Numbered from the stretch's first letter, positions 1 to 9,355 are shown. The stretch: 64,000 nt of DNA from Paraliobacillus sp. PM-2 (GCF_001368815.1 NZ_CTEI01000002.1:372001-436000), one strand, 5' to 3'. Notes: generated from the letters alone by a model not told the origin. Program-made: numbers and translations.

Positions 1-10
1 TTTTTTAAGT

Positions 11-733
11 TTATAATATTTTTTCTAAGAATGTTGCTGCGCGTTCTGTTTTTGGTGCGTCAAAGAAGCTAACTGGGTCTCCATCTTCTACTAATACTCC
101 GTGATCTAGAAATAACACACGATCAGCTACTTCTTTTGCAAATCCCATCTCATGTGTGACGACTGCCATGGTCATACCAGAATGAGCAAGATCTTTCATT
201 ACATCAAGTACCTCTTTTACCATCTCTGGATCTAATGCTGACGTTGGCTCATCGAACAACATTAATTCGGGCTCCATTGCTAACGCTCGCGCAATGGCTA
301 CACGTTGTTTTTGCCCTCCAGATAAACTATTAGGATATGCATCTGCTTTATCAGATAATCCTACTTTCTCAAGTAAATCATACGCTTTTTCTTGAGCTGT
401 AGGCTTCGATTGTTTTTTTACCTTCATTGGTGCATACGTTAAATTATCTAAAACAGATAGGTGAGGAAATAAGTGAAAGTGCTGAAATACCATACCGATT
501 TGTTCTCTCACCTGCATAATATTTGTTTTTGGATCGGTTAAGTCTTTATCATTAATATAAATTTTTCCGTCAGTAGGCTCTTCTAAAAGATTCAGACAAC
601 GTAAAAAGGTAGATTTCCCTGAACCAGATGGGCCAATAATAGAAACCACTTCACCTTTTTTAATTTCTGTAGATATATTAGATAATACTTCATTATTGCC
701 AAATTTCTTTGTTAAATTCTCTACCTTAATCAC
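11..733 (-). CDS. polar amino acid ABC transporter, ATP-binding subunit
   Basis: This is the cytoplasmic ATPase of an amino acid importer (GlnQ/ArtR-like, 240 aa, full length for the family). Walker [10 protein letters not shown] is at residues 34-42, the LSGGQ signature at about 137, Walker B LMLFDE at about 157, and the switch histidine lies in VVTHEMG. It is the last gene of a three-gene leftward operon and overlaps the permease gene by 8 bp, which suggests translational coupling. Fold and role are clear from the motifs. The substrate is inferred from the binding protein and from ArgR-like boxes upstream, which favour arginine. Confidence 0.93.
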   Translation of the reverse strand: MIKVENLTKKFGNNEVLSNISTEIKKGEVVSIIGPSGSGKSTFLRCLNLLEEPTDGKIYINDKDLTDPKTNIMQVREQIGMVFQHFHLFPHLSVLDNLTYAPMKVKKQSKPTAQEKAYDLLEKVGLSDKADAYPNSLSGGQKQRVAIARALAMEPELMLFDEPTSALDPEMVKEVLDVMKDLAHSGMTMAVVTHEMGFAKEVADRVLFLDHGVLVEDGDPVSFFDAPKTERAATFLEKIL

Positions 734-1385
734 TTACTCTCAGCCTCCGTTCCACGAATCTACCAATTAATGTAAGACCCATGACCATTAACCAGTATAA
801 TACACCAACAAATAGTAATGGTTCAAAATTTCGATACAGGTCTGCCCCAACAACTTGAGCACGTCGCATCAAATCTAAGTATCCAATCGTTGAAACTAAA
901 GCAGATTCCTTCGTTAATGTAATAAATTCATTCATTAATGCTGGTAAAATATTTTTCATTGCTTGTGGCAGAATTATATCTGTCATCATTTGCCGATAAG
1001 GTACCCCTAATGCCAAAGCAGCTTCGGTTTGTCCTTTATCAACTGCTTGAATCCCAGCTCGAATAATTTCGGAGACATAAGCAGATGAATTTAAACCAAA
1101 TGCTAATATTGCAGATAAGAATGGTGTAATATCATAGCCACTTAATTGTGGTACTGCAAAATAGATGAGCATTAATTGTAAAATCAACGGTGTTCCTCGA
1201 AAAATAGAAGTATAGGCATCAGCAAACCATCGTAAAGGACGTATACTCCCTATTTTAAATAAAGCTAATATTGTTCCTATAAAAAAACCAAATAAAATTG
1301 CAAAAAATACAAACTTTAACGTTACCCATATTCCTTCTAGCATAAAAGGAATATAAGGCACAATTTGGCTAAAATCCAAATTCAT
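726..1385 (-). CDS. polar amino acid ABC transporter, permease
   Basis: Inner-membrane permease of the HisM/GlnP family (219 aa, about five transmembrane segments). The EAA loop that docks the ATPase reads [12 protein letters not shown] in the central part, followed by the usual [16 protein letters not shown] stretch. The protein starts with a short periplasmic-type segment and hydrophobic helices. It sits between the binding lipoprotein gene (29 bp upstream) and the ATPase gene (8-bp overlap). Only one permease is present, so it would act as a homodimer, as known for GlnQP/ArtQ systems. Substrate inferred as a basic or polar amino acid. Confidence 0.92.
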   Translation of the reverse strand: MNLDFSQIVPYIPFMLEGIWVTLKFVFFAILFGFFIGTILALFKIGSIRPLRWFADAYTSIFRGTPLILQLMLIYFAVPQLSGYDITPFLSAILAFGLNSSAYVSEIIRAGIQAVDKGQTEAALALGVPYRQMMTDIILPQAMKNILPALMNEFITLTKESALVSTIGYLDLMRRAQVVGADLYRNFEPLLFVGVLYWLMVMGLTLIGRFVERRLRVSD

Positions 1386-1414
1386 GCCTTACACCTCATT
1401 TCTTTCTTATATTG

Positions 1415-2194
1415 TTATTCTTGTTCGTCCAACCATTTATCTTTTAACTCTTGAAGTTTCCCACTTTCTTCTGCTTGTTCTAACACTTCGTTGACTTTTT
1501 CTACAAGATCACTACCTTTTGGAAAAGCAATTGCCATTCCTGGTGAACTTGTCGTTGGATCATCAAATCCTGCAAGGTCTTGTTCTTCAATATACCCAAC
1601 AGCAACAGATTTATCCATATATGCTACATCGATACGATTTGTTATTAATTCTTGAATTAAGGTTGTTCCATCATCTACTGTCTTTAATTCAAAATTATAA
1701 TCTTCTTGAAGTGTTTCCGCGCCCTCTTGCTGAATTGTTCCTAACTGAACACCAATTGTTTTTCCTTCAATATCTTCAAGTTTTTTAACATCAGAATCTT
1801 TTAATGTAACAAACATTTCACCTGAGTGATTGTAAGGTGTAGAAAAATCTACGTTTTTACTTCGATCTTCTGTAGCTGACATACCAGCTAATACCATGTC
1901 TACACGATTACTTTGAAGCGCACCTACTAAACCATCAAATTTCATATCTTTAATTTCAAGTTTATATCCAAGCTCTTCTGCGACATAGTTAGCTAAATCA
2001 ATATCAAATCCAACAATGTCACCATTTTCATTTCTTGATTCAAATGGGGCAAAATCAGCTGAAGTCGCTATTTCTAAAATTTCTTTTGATTCTCCTGAAT
2101 CCCCACTAGTATTATCATTACCTGTCCCACATCCAACTAATAAAACAGAAAGTAAACCAATACATGCTACAACTAAAAAGAATTGCTTTTTCAT
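1415..2194 (-). CDS. amino acid ABC transporter substrate-binding lipoprotein
   Basis: Extracellular binding lipoprotein of the SBP_bac_3 family (259 aa). A signal peptide (MKKQF plus hydrophobic core) ends in the lipobox LVGC, so Cys22 would be lipidated. The mature N-terminus contains ATSADFAPFE and GFDIDLANYVAEELG, the ligand-cleft pattern of ArtP/YqiX-like arginine or cystine binders. The pattern VDFSTPY follows at about residue 118. First gene of the operon, with a good RBS (AGAAAAG) and ArgR-like boxes 40-85 bp upstream. Arginine is the best guess; histidine, lysine or cystine cannot be excluded. Confidence 0.92.
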   Translation of the reverse strand: MKKQFFLVVACIGLLSVLLVGCGTGNDNTSGDSGESKEILEIATSADFAPFESRNENGDIVGFDIDLANYVAEELGYKLEIKDMKFDGLVGALQSNRVDMVLAGMSATEDRSKNVDFSTPYNHSGEMFVTLKDSDVKKLEDIEGKTIGVQLGTIQQEGAETLQEDYNFELKTVDDGTTLIQELITNRIDVAYMDKSVAVGYIEEQDLAGFDDPTTSSPGMAIAFPKGSDLVEKVNEVLEQAEESGKLQELKDKWLDEQE

Positions 2195-2235
2195 TTCTTT
2201 TCTCTTCCCTTCCCTTTACTGTTCTTTTTTTAAAT

Positions 2236-2279
2236 CGTATATTTATTCATAATTATGTATTTTAACAAATAATTATGCA
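2236..2279 (-). promoter_or_regulatory. tandem ArgR-like (ARG) boxes, candidate
   Basis: Read on the minus strand, TGCATAATTATTTG (2279-2266) matches the ARG box core TGAATWWWWATTCA at 11 of 14 positions, and TGAATAAATATACG (2249-2236) matches at 12 of 14. The two cores start 30 bp apart, about three helical turns. They lie just upstream of the binding-protein gene. The AT-rich background makes chance matches possible, so this is a candidate only. Confidence 0.4.
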
Positions 2280-2318
2280 TTTGGAAAGAGGGAATTTAAA
2301 TATATTGTCATGTTTTTA

Positions 2319-3479
2319 TTATTTATGTTGATTGTCAAATCCAGCTTTAATGCTTTTTAATAGATCTGGCTGTTGAATGATATCGGCTCCTGTAAGTGCC
2401 AAGGCTAACGCACCACGCGCAATTACATTATGACCATTTTCTGTTACCGTCTCGTTTGCAAACTCTGTAGTATGCGGTACAAGACCAGGTTTATCAAATC
2501 CAATATAAGGATGTATAGCTGGACAAACTTGACTTACATTTCCCATATCTATGGAGCCATAAGATATTTTTTGTGGTAAAACTTTCGTTTCTCCTGCTTG
2601 ATATAGATTTTTCGTAAACTGATCTGAAAGAATCTTATTTGTCCGCATATCATCATAGCTTAATTCATAGTTGCTAATCTCAAGTTTTGCACCAGTCATA
2701 GCTGCAGCACCTTGAGCAATTTCTTTCACTTGTGCAACTACTTTATTAAGATAACTACGGTCTTTTGCACGCACATAAAATTGTGCCACAGCCTTATCAG
2801 GAACAACATTTGCCGCAACACCGCCCTCTTTAATCACACCATGCATTCGCACATCCGATTTGACATGTTGACGTAACGCATTTATCCCATTAAATAACTG
2901 AATGACACTATCTAAAGCATTAATTCCTTCTTCAGGTGCTGCTGCTGCATGACTTGTTTTACCAAAATAAGCAAACTGAATCGCATCCATGGCTAGCGAT
3001 TCTCCACTCTCCGTTGATACATCGCCAGGATGCACCATCATTGCTACATCCATATCATCAAATAACCCGGATTCAGCCATTGGCACCTTTGCTCCATTTG
3101 TTTCTTCAGCAGGTGTACCAAAAACAACTACTTTACCCCCAATTTGATCTAAAACCTTACTCAATGCAACACCTGCTCCAGTACCCATTGTTGCAATCAT
3201 ATTATGCCCACACCCATGGCCCACACCTGGTAATGCGTCATATTCTGCCATAAATGCTACGGTTGGTCCAGACTGTCCACTATCAAAAACCGCTTTAAAA
3301 GAAGTCTCACGATTCACAAGACCTGTCTCCACTTCAAAACGATGTTCTTTTAAAAAGTCCACTAAAACACCCATTGAACGATATTCTTTGTCTCCTAACT
3401 CTGGATGTTCAAATAGATCATCACTTATTTCCCATAATCTAAATTTGATTTGGTCTACTACTTTATGTAATTCTTCCAT
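2319..3479 (-). CDS. M20 family amidohydrolase (AbgB/p-aminobenzoyl-glutamate hydrolase-like)
   Basis: Cytoplasmic zinc-dependent amidohydrolase, peptidase family M20D (386 aa). Visible metal-site motifs are GHGCGHNMI (about residue 98), PAEETNGAK with the catalytic Glu pair, and GKTSHAAAAPEEG in the dimerisation domain. Family members cleave N-acyl or aminobenzoyl amino acids. The start was set at the ATG preceded by GAGGAG at 8 nt. A 12-codon longer reading has no RBS. It follows an amino acid importer on the same strand, so cleavage of an imported N-acyl amino acid or dipeptide-like compound is plausible. The exact substrate is not determinable. Confidence 0.85.
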   Translation of the reverse strand: MEELHKVVDQIKFRLWEISDDLFEHPELGDKEYRSMGVLVDFLKEHRFEVETGLVNRETSFKAVFDSGQSGPTVAFMAEYDALPGVGHGCGHNMIATMGTGAGVALSKVLDQIGGKVVVFGTPAEETNGAKVPMAESGLFDDMDVAMMVHPGDVSTESGESLAMDAIQFAYFGKTSHAAAAPEEGINALDSVIQLFNGINALRQHVKSDVRMHGVIKEGGVAANVVPDKAVAQFYVRAKDRSYLNKVVAQVKEIAQGAAAMTGAKLEISNYELSYDDMRTNKILSDQFTKNLYQAGETKVLPQKISYGSIDMGNVSQVCPAIHPYIGFDKPGLVPHTTEFANETVTENGHNVIARGALALALTGADIIQQPDLLKSIKAGFDNQHK

Positions 3480-3577
3480 ATGCTTCTCTCCTCTATCTTC
3501 ATGATGAATGTACATTCATTGCTCTGTATAAATATAATGTAAAAACTCAGACGAAACAAGACATCTTTTTTGGCTAT

Positions 3578-4171
3578 CTATACTAATTTCTTCTTTCGTT
3601 TAGGTGTTCGATAATTCCGTTCAAATAATTGACCATAGACCATTGCTTGCTCCTTTAATAGTTGATTTAAGTCAACCACATCAGAGTCTCTAATTGCCTT
3701 AACTAACAAATCAACTACAGCCCTCGAATCTGCTAAAGCATGGTGATGATCAAGCATTATACCGTGCACATCAGCTAGTGTATTTAACTTATAATTAGGT
3801 AACCCTGGCCAAACTTGCCGAGACAACATGACAGAGCATAAGTACTGTAACGACGGATAGGGACAGTTATGTTGATCTAATGAAGCACGTAACACACTCA
3901 TATCAAAACTGGCATTATGAGCAACAACTATCTGGTTGTTAATATAACGTTTAACAGTTGGCCATATATCAGCAAATGTTGGAGCTTCCAAGACATCTTC
4001 TTCTGTAATACCATGCACGCGCATATTTTGCATTTCAAAGGGGCTTTGTGGATTAATTAAACTGTAGTATTCGTCAACTACACCATATTCATTCCCGACC
4101 ACAATTCCTATTGCACAGGCACTATTTCTATACCGATTTGCTGTTTCAAAATCTATTGCAACAAAATCCAA
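3578..4171 (-). CDS. DEDDh 3'-5' exonuclease (DnaQ/epsilon-like)
   Basis: Exonuclease domain protein of the DnaQ/PolC-exo family (197 aa). The four DEDDh acidic positions are visible: AIDFETA near the N-terminus, a VAHNASFDMSVL motif, and HHALADSRAV carrying His and the last Asp. It would act on DNA or RNA 3' ends, and the biological role is unassigned in Bacilli. An ATG three codons upstream abuts AGGAG with no spacer. The TTG at 4171 has the same AGGAG at 9 nt and is chosen. The C-terminus is basic (TPKRKKKLV), consistent with nucleic acid binding. Confidence 0.85.
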   Translation of the reverse strand: MDFVAIDFETANRYRNSACAIGIVVGNEYGVVDEYYSLINPQSPFEMQNMRVHGITEEDVLEAPTFADIWPTVKRYINNQIVVAHNASFDMSVLRASLDQHNCPYPSLQYLCSVMLSRQVWPGLPNYKLNTLADVHGIMLDHHHALADSRAVVDLLVKAIRDSDVVDLNQLLKEQAMVYGQLFERNYRTPKRKKKLV

Positions 4172-4275
4172 CGTTTTCATCTCCTAGATTGATAAATGAT
4201 GTATCCTATTCTATCAAACTATTCATATGAACTAAAGGAGAAAAGCTTAAAGCTCTTACCAATCAAAAACATATA

Positions 4276-4302
4276 AAAAAACTGAACAAATGTCCAGTTT
4301 TT
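4276..4302 (-). terminator. rho-independent terminator after yeeN
   Basis: Hairpin with arms AAAAACTG/CAGTTTTT plus ACA/TGT separated by one mismatch, followed on the minus strand by a T run. It lies 9 nt past the yeeN stop codon. Confidence 0.7.
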
Positions 4303-4310
4303 CCATTTCA

Positions 4311-5030
4311 TTAATCTGCTAAATCTACGTTATGATAGATTTGTTGCACATCTTCCAGGTCATCTAATGCATCAACTAATTTTTCAAATTGAACTTGATC
4401 TTCTGATGAAAGTTGCACTTCTGATTGAGCAAGCATCGTTAGTTCAGCAACAGAAAATTCTGTGATTCCTTGCTGTTTCAAAGCTTCTTGCACGTGATGA
4501 AATTGATCTGGTTCAGCATAGATAATCACAGCTTGATCTTCCTCTAGAATATCCCTAACGTCGATATCTGCTTCCATTAACCATTCTAATACTTCATCAG
4601 CAGTCTGACCTTCAAAACCAATCACAGCTGTTGCATCGAACATATAGGCAACAGAACCATTAACCCCCATATTCCCGCCATTCTTATTGAAAGCTGCTCG
4701 TACATCTGCAGCTGTTCGATTGACATTATTTGTTAATGTGTCAACAATTAACATGGATCCACTTGGGCCAAATCCTTCATAACGTAATTCATCATAATTT
4801 TCATCTGCTCCGCCTTTTGCTTTCTCAATAGCGCGATCAATAATATGTTTCGGTACACTATACGTTTTTGCACGTTCTAAAACAAACTTTAATGTCTGAT
4901 TCGACTCTGGATCTGGTTCTCCTTGTTTTGCCGCAACATAAATTTCTCTACCAAACTTTGCATATATACGACTTGTATTCGCATCTTTTGAAGCTTTTTT
5001 TTCCTTAATATTATTCCATTTACGTCCCAA
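4311..5030 (-). CDS. yeeN: YebC/PmpR family protein, YeeN type
   Basis: 239-aa member of the YebC/PmpR family, matching the Bacillus YeeN branch (N-terminus [18 protein letters not shown], then [16 protein letters not shown]-like residues and GEPDPESN). YebC-family proteins were long called transcription regulators. Several act in translation by relieving ribosome stalling at proline-rich stretches. The acidic C-terminal domain ([19 protein letters not shown]) is intact. The start is TTG with AGAGGA at 5 nt, which fits the conserved MGRKW start. Single-gene unit with its own terminator. Confidence 0.93.
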   Translation of the reverse strand: MGRKWNNIKEKKASKDANTSRIYAKFGREIYVAAKQGEPDPESNQTLKFVLERAKTYSVPKHIIDRAIEKAKGGADENYDELRYEGFGPSGSMLIVDTLTNNVNRTAADVRAAFNKNGGNMGVNGSVAYMFDATAVIGFEGQTADEVLEWLMEADIDVRDILEEDQAVIIYAEPDQFHHVQEALKQQGITEFSVAELTMLAQSEVQLSSEDQVQFEKLVDALDDLEDVQQIYHNVDLAD

Positions 5031-5216
5031 TTGGATCCTCTCACTTTCTATTTATTACAAAAACTAAAACCAAAATATAAATAAGTATAAAATTATTATA
5101 CCTTAAAATGGATAAATGTTAAGTGAATTTCTGTAAAAGGAGAAATGAAGATTTACAGTTTTGTGAATTTTCCTTGATTAATACCCGCTTTTTAATCGTT
5201 ATATTATTAAAAAAAG

Positions 5217-5253
5217 AAAAATTAGCCTAGCAATACATGCTAGGCTAATTTTT
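5217..5253. terminator. bidirectional terminator
   Basis: Perfect 15-bp inverted repeat AAAATTAGCCTAGCA / TGCTAGGCTAATTTT with a 5-nt loop and T runs on both sides. It would end the leftward ndh/small-peptide transcript. Its left part overlaps the stop codon of the small ORF at 5252. Confidence 0.85.
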
Positions 5254-5350
5254 AATGAAAATCTCTTCTATGTTCTGCATCACGTGAACAGGCTACATAT
5301 ACCACGGCAGATAATAGTGTGAAAAGCGTGACAAGCAACGTATTTTTCAT
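5252..5350 (-). CDS. small predicted lipoprotein/membrane peptide (32 aa)
   Basis: Short ORF reading MKNTLLVTLFTLLSAVVYVA then CSRDAEHRRDFH. It has an AGGAGG RBS at 7 nt, a basic N-terminus, a hydrophobic core and a lipobox-like YVAC, so Cys21 could be lipidated and leave a 12-residue charged tail. It starts 52 bp after the NADH dehydrogenase stop and ends in a strong terminator, so it is probably co-transcribed with ndh. I do not recognise a family. Real expression is supported by RBS quality and terminator placement. Confidence 0.6.
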   Translation of the reverse strand: MKNTLLVTLFTLLSAVVYVACSRDAEHRRDFH

Positions 5351-5401
5351 GAATGGAATCCTCCTTCAATCATTACAATCTAGCTTGTTTCTTCATTATC
5401 T

Positions 5402-6610
5402 TTAAAAAGGTTTGAATTTGCCTTTTTTCAATACTAATCCTGGTCCACCTAATAAGAATAAGTAACGATCATCAATCACATTTTTCATTACTTTTGCAGA
5501 TAGACCATATAATTTTTTACCATCAAAGATCGTTCCCATTGCATGTCGACCACCTAATGAAGCTACAGTACCTTTGTTATCAAAAACAAATTCTTTTAAG
5601 GCACCACCACGTATTAGTGCTGAGATATTTGCTGCACAAATATCTGCTTCTTGAATAGCGATCTGTGCTGTTGGCGGATAAGGTCTACCCGTCTCCTTAT
5701 TCATTACCCATGCACAATCACCTAAAATAAACACATCTTCATAGCCCGGTGCGCGCAAATCAGAGTTAACATTCACTTTTCCTTTTGTTAATTCAAACCC
5801 TGATTCTCCAATAACAGCATTTGCTTGAACCCCACCAGTCCATACAATAGTACCTGCTTTTATTTCTTCATGGTCTTCTCCTACAACAACGGCATTTTCT
5901 TTACATTCTTTAATCATTGTTCCTAACTTAAATTCTACACCACGTTCCTCCAATGATTTTTTTCCGTAATTGATTAATTCTTCATCAAACCCTGGTAGAA
6001 TAGTAGGCGCAGCTTCAACATTAATAATTCTTGGTTTATTAGGATCAATATCATATTTTTTACATAATTGCGGAATTTTCTCAGCCAGTTCACCAACAAA
6101 TTCAATTCCAGTAAAACCACTACCTCCGACGACAAACGTAAGTAATTCATCTTTGTCGCCCTCGCCATCGTGATAACGTGCGAATTGATGTTCAATATGG
6201 TTACGAATATAGCGACTTTTATCTACGCTTTGAATAGATAATGCATGTTCAGCCATTCCAGGAATACCAAATGTTGCCTTCTCAAACCCTAAACCTACTA
6301 CTAAATAATCATAATCAATATCTCCATTTTTTAGTTGGACTTTCTTTTGATCTGGAAATATTTTTTCCACCGTATCTTCGACAATGGATACACGATTTGA
6401 ATTAATGACATCCGAAATCATAATCCTTGATCGATTTGGATCAATTGTTCCAGCCGCAACTTCATGTAACCATGTTGTTTGGTAGTGATAATTATGCTTA
6501 TTCACTAAAACAATTTCTGCTTCTTCTGTTGATAATTGTTGCATTAATCTTTTTGTTGTCATCATGCCAGCATAGCCCGCACCGAGAACAACTATTTTTG
6601 GTTTACTCAT
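5402..6610 (-). CDS. ndh: type II NADH dehydrogenase (NDH-2)
   Basis: Peripheral membrane flavoprotein that oxidises NADH and reduces menaquinone without pumping protons (402 aa). It carries an N-terminal FAD site VVLGAGYAGM, a second Rossmann motif VVGGSGFTGIEFVGEL at about 160-175, and the FAD-binding VFILGDCAW near residue 300, followed by PPTAQIAIQEA. The hydrophobic C-terminus (FLLGGPGLVLKKGKFKPF) fits membrane attachment. The start is the ATG with AGGAGGGG at 10 nt, 15 codons inside the longest open frame. B. subtilis has paralogues (Ndh, YumB, YutJ). This one is closest to the Ndh/YumB type. Confidence 0.9.
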   Translation of the reverse strand: MSKPKIVVLGAGYAGMMTTKRLMQQLSTEEAEIVLVNKHNYHYQTTWLHEVAAGTIDPNRSRIMISDVINSNRVSIVEDTVEKIFPDQKKVQLKNGDIDYDYLVVGLGFEKATFGIPGMAEHALSIQSVDKSRYIRNHIEHQFARYHDGEGDKDELLTFVVGGSGFTGIEFVGELAEKIPQLCKKYDIDPNKPRIINVEAAPTILPGFDEELINYGKKSLEERGVEFKLGTMIKECKENAVVVGEDHEEIKAGTIVWTGGVQANAVIGESGFELTKGKVNVNSDLRAPGYEDVFILGDCAWVMNKETGRPYPPTAQIAIQEADICAANISALIRGGALKEFVFDNKGTVASLGGRHAMGTIFDGKKLYGLSAKVMKNVIDDRYLFLLGGPGLVLKKGKFKPF

Positions 6611-6791
6611 GGACGTACAACCCCTCCTAATTATAAAAATATCATTTGACAGCATTTTCTTTATTTATTGTTATGAAAAGTATGTAAAGAAAACACCATA
6701 AAATGAACCCTATTCCTCGCTTTATCCCCCACATAAAAACGATGACAACTATATTTTATCAAAAACAAATATGAACGTCTAACCAAATGTC

Positions 6792-6965
6792 TCATTTTCC
6801 CAATAGATTTTTATCATTATAATTGTTTGGTGATTCACAATCCTCTTCACAATATTTTCTTAATTCACATGCTGCACATTTTCCTTTATAGCTTTTACGC
6901 GCATGTTGTATTAGTGTCCAAGCAGCATAACCAAAAATAACTATTCCTATCACCCAGCTTATCAT
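6792..6965 (-). CDS. FeoB-associated Cys-rich membrane protein
   Basis: 57-aa protein with one N-terminal transmembrane helix (MISWVIGIVIFGYAAWTLI) followed by a basic segment and a cysteine cluster C-x2-C-x6-C-x4-C (KCAACELRKYCEEDC). This is the family found next to feoB in many Firmicutes and Bacteroidetes. GGAGG lies 7 nt before the ATG. It starts 16 bp after the feoB stop and completes a feoA-feoB-cys-rich operon. The role is unknown. The cysteines could bind Fe2+ at the membrane or sense iron or redox state. Confidence 0.85.
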   Translation of the reverse strand: MISWVIGIVIFGYAAWTLIQHARKSYKGKCAACELRKYCEEDCESPNNYNDKNLLGK

Positions 6966-6980
6966 CACATTACCTCCATA

Positions 6981-8984
6981 TCAGGCTATTCCTAAAATTC
7001 GACCACATTGAATAATTAGAAATGTAACAATGTATGCCATTACTAATCCATATAAAATAGCAAACATTGTCCATTTGATTGAATGTGTCTCTTGTTTCAT
7101 TACCGCTACCGTGGCTAAACAAGGAACATATAATAAAATAAAAGTCATAAAACCATAGGCAGTTAATGGACTAAAGTATTCAGCTAATAACCCCTGCATC
7201 TGTACTTCTGGTGCTGCATAAATAATACTCATTGTTGAAACAACTACTTCTTTAGCTAAAAACCCTGTTAACAAAGAAGATGCTGCTTGCCATGTACCAA
7301 AACCTAAAGGAGCAAGAAACGGCGCAATATAAGCCCCAATCTGTGCTAAGTAGCTTTCATCCATTGGTACGTCTATCCCTCCAGGACCCATATACGTAAG
7401 TAACCAAATAATGACGGATCCTCCAAAAATAAAAGTCCCAGCTTTTCGAATGAAACCTTTCCCCTTCTCCCAGGTTGCCCGCCAAAGTGTTCGCCACTGT
7501 GGCATACGATATGGAGGAAGTTCCATAATGAATAAAGATTTTTCTTTTTTAAACGTTGTACTAGTCAAAATTTTGGCTAACAGCAGTGCAATTACAATTC
7601 CAAGTACATACAAGGATAAGGCAATAAGTGCTTGATTTTCTTTAAAGAAAACACTAATAAACAATGCATATACCGGAAGTCGGGCTGAACAAGACATAAA
7701 GGGCAACATTACCATTGTAATTAATCGATCTCGTTCTTGTTCAATACTCCTTGCTGCCATGATACCCGGAACATTACAACCAAATCCAATAATAAGTGGT
7801 ATAAATGCTTTTCCATTCAATCCCATTGCTTGCATAAACCGATCCATTACAACGGTTATACGTGCCATGTATCCTGAGTCTTCTAATAAAGATAGACAAA
7901 AAAATAAGATAAAGATTTGCGGAGTGAAAACGAGTACTCCTCCAACACCACCAATAATCCCTTCTAATATTACTGATTCTATAAATGGATTGACTTGAAG
8001 AATAGCAAGCACATTTTCAAACCATACCGCTACCATATCAGTAAGAAACACGTCTAGTAAATCAGATAAAGGAAAACCAATCCAATTAAATGTGACCATA
8101 AAGATCATATACATTAGAAATAAAAAAATGGGTATTCCTAGAAATTTATTAGTTACTATTTGATCAATTTTCTCTGACATAAATACTTTTGGTTCTTTTT
8201 TGATCGTAATAACTTGATCTACTATAGATTGAATAAACGTCTCTCTAACATTCATTATGTGATAAGCCAATGTAATATTTCCCTCTTTGAATTGCAGTTG
8301 TTTTTCCGTATCGTCTCTTATTTTAGCAATTTCACAATTGCTTGAACTTAACTTATTTTCTATTTGGCGATTTCCTTGTAAATACTGAATAGCGAGCCAC
8401 CTTGTATTTATATCGCCATTTAAATCCGATAGCTTTTTTTCTATTGAGGTAATACCCTTTTCGACTATTGACCCATAATACAAAACAAGTGGTGTTGTAG
8501 ATTTATGTAGTTGATTCAAACCGTGAAAGATATTGTCTATTCCTTGTTCTTTTCGTGCAATAATTGGTGTTACATCAATATTTAAAAGGCTAGATAACCG
8601 ATTATTATCTACATAAATTCCACGTTCATTTGCAACATCGATCATATTTAAACATAAAAGAACATTTCTATTACGTTCTAATAATTGAATAGTGACGTGC
8701 AAGTTTCTTTTTAATTGTGAGGTATCTATAATATTTAACACTGGTGTAGTTGGTTCTTCCAACAAGTAATTCGAAACTACTGCTTCATCAGCTGAGATAG
8801 GATTCATGGTATAAATCCCTGGTAAATCAACTAATGTTCCCATGTTGTGATGTAGTGTGCCTACTTTCTTTTCAACCGTTACACCACTCCAATTCCCTAC
8901 ATATTGATAGGATCCTGTCAATGCATTAAATAGACTCGTCTTACCTGTATTCGGATTTCCAATCAAGGCAAATGTTGCATTCAT
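6981..8984 (-). CDS. feoB: ferrous iron transport protein FeoB
   Basis: Fe2+ transporter of 667 aa with an N-terminal G domain and a C-terminal membrane domain. G1 is GNPNTGKTS at 8-16, G3 is DLPGIY, and G4 is LNMIDVA. Then come a GDI-like helical region and paired Gate motifs with conserved cysteines (GFGCNVPGIMAAR and YVPCLATVAVMKQE). Length is typical of Firmicute FeoB. It overlaps feoA by ATGA, and a Fur box lies upstream of feoA, so induction under iron limitation is expected. Confidence 0.96.
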   Translation of the reverse strand: MNATFALIGNPNTGKTSLFNALTGSYQYVGNWSGVTVEKKVGTLHHNMGTLVDLPGIYTMNPISADEAVVSNYLLEEPTTPVLNIIDTSQLKRNLHVTIQLLERNRNVLLCLNMIDVANERGIYVDNNRLSSLLNIDVTPIIARKEQGIDNIFHGLNQLHKSTTPLVLYYGSIVEKGITSIEKKLSDLNGDINTRWLAIQYLQGNRQIENKLSSSNCEIAKIRDDTEKQLQFKEGNITLAYHIMNVRETFIQSIVDQVITIKKEPKVFMSEKIDQIVTNKFLGIPIFLFLMYMIFMVTFNWIGFPLSDLLDVFLTDMVAVWFENVLAILQVNPFIESVILEGIIGGVGGVLVFTPQIFILFFCLSLLEDSGYMARITVVMDRFMQAMGLNGKAFIPLIIGFGCNVPGIMAARSIEQERDRLITMVMLPFMSCSARLPVYALFISVFFKENQALIALSLYVLGIVIALLLAKILTSTTFKKEKSLFIMELPPYRMPQWRTLWRATWEKGKGFIRKAGTFIFGGSVIIWLLTYMGPGGIDVPMDESYLAQIGAYIAPFLAPLGFGTWQAASSLLTGFLAKEVVVSTMSIIYAAPEVQMQGLLAEYFSPLTAYGFMTFILLYVPCLATVAVMKQETHSIKWTMFAILYGLVMAYIVTFLIIQCGRILGIA

Positions 8985-9208
8985 TTTTTCTTCACCTCTA
9001 TCCCCTTTGCATCATATAAACGAATACAAATGCATTGGCCACATGTTCCGATAATACATGGACCTCCAAACGGTAATTTACGTAAAAGACAAATTTCTTG
9101 ATTGGGATATATTCCTAATTGCATTAATCGGTCTTTAATCAGTTGATCCACCGTTGAAAAACATTCTACGATCGCAACCTCATTCTCTTTTAATTGTGCT
9201 ATATTCAT
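8981..9208 (-). CDS. feoA: ferrous iron transport accessory protein FeoA
   Basis: Cytoplasmic SH3-like FeoA protein (75 aa) needed for full FeoB activity. It has the family pattern of an N-terminal LKENEVAIVECF strand, a DRLMQLGIYPNQEI turn and a final strand ICIRLYDAKGIEV. An extra Cys-rich patch (GPCIIGTCGQCICI) is more cysteine-dense than most FeoA. Two in-frame ATGs are 9 nt apart. The second (9208) is chosen because AAGGA sits 8 nt before it, while the first touches the RBS. First gene of the Fur-controlled feo operon. Confidence 0.92.
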   Translation of the reverse strand: MNIAQLKENEVAIVECFSTVDQLIKDRLMQLGIYPNQEICLLRKLPFGGPCIIGTCGQCICIRLYDAKGIEVKKK

Positions 9209-9237
9209 CGGATTCATCCTTTAATTTTAATTACATT

Positions 9238-9256
9238 GATAATGATTATCATTAAC
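9238..9256. promoter_or_regulatory. Fur box upstream of feoAB
   Basis: GATAATGATTATCATTAAC matches the classical 19-bp Fur box at 18 of 19 positions. It is centred about 40 bp upstream of the feoA start codon, where a repressor would cover the promoter. Confidence 0.92.
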
Positions 9257-9311
9257 AATGATACTATAGCAAATGATAGCTAATATTTATGTGAACATCG
9301 TCACATCTATA

Positions 9312-9348
9312 ACAAAAAAAAGAAAGGTAGCTACCTTTCTTTTTTTGT
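9312..9348 (-). terminator. terminator of the HAD phosphatase gene
   Basis: Palindrome built on AAGAAAGGTAGCTACCTTTCTT flanked by A and T runs, placed 8 nt beyond the stop of the leftward HAD gene. It could work in both directions. Confidence 0.85.
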
Positions 9349-9355
9349 TTATGTT

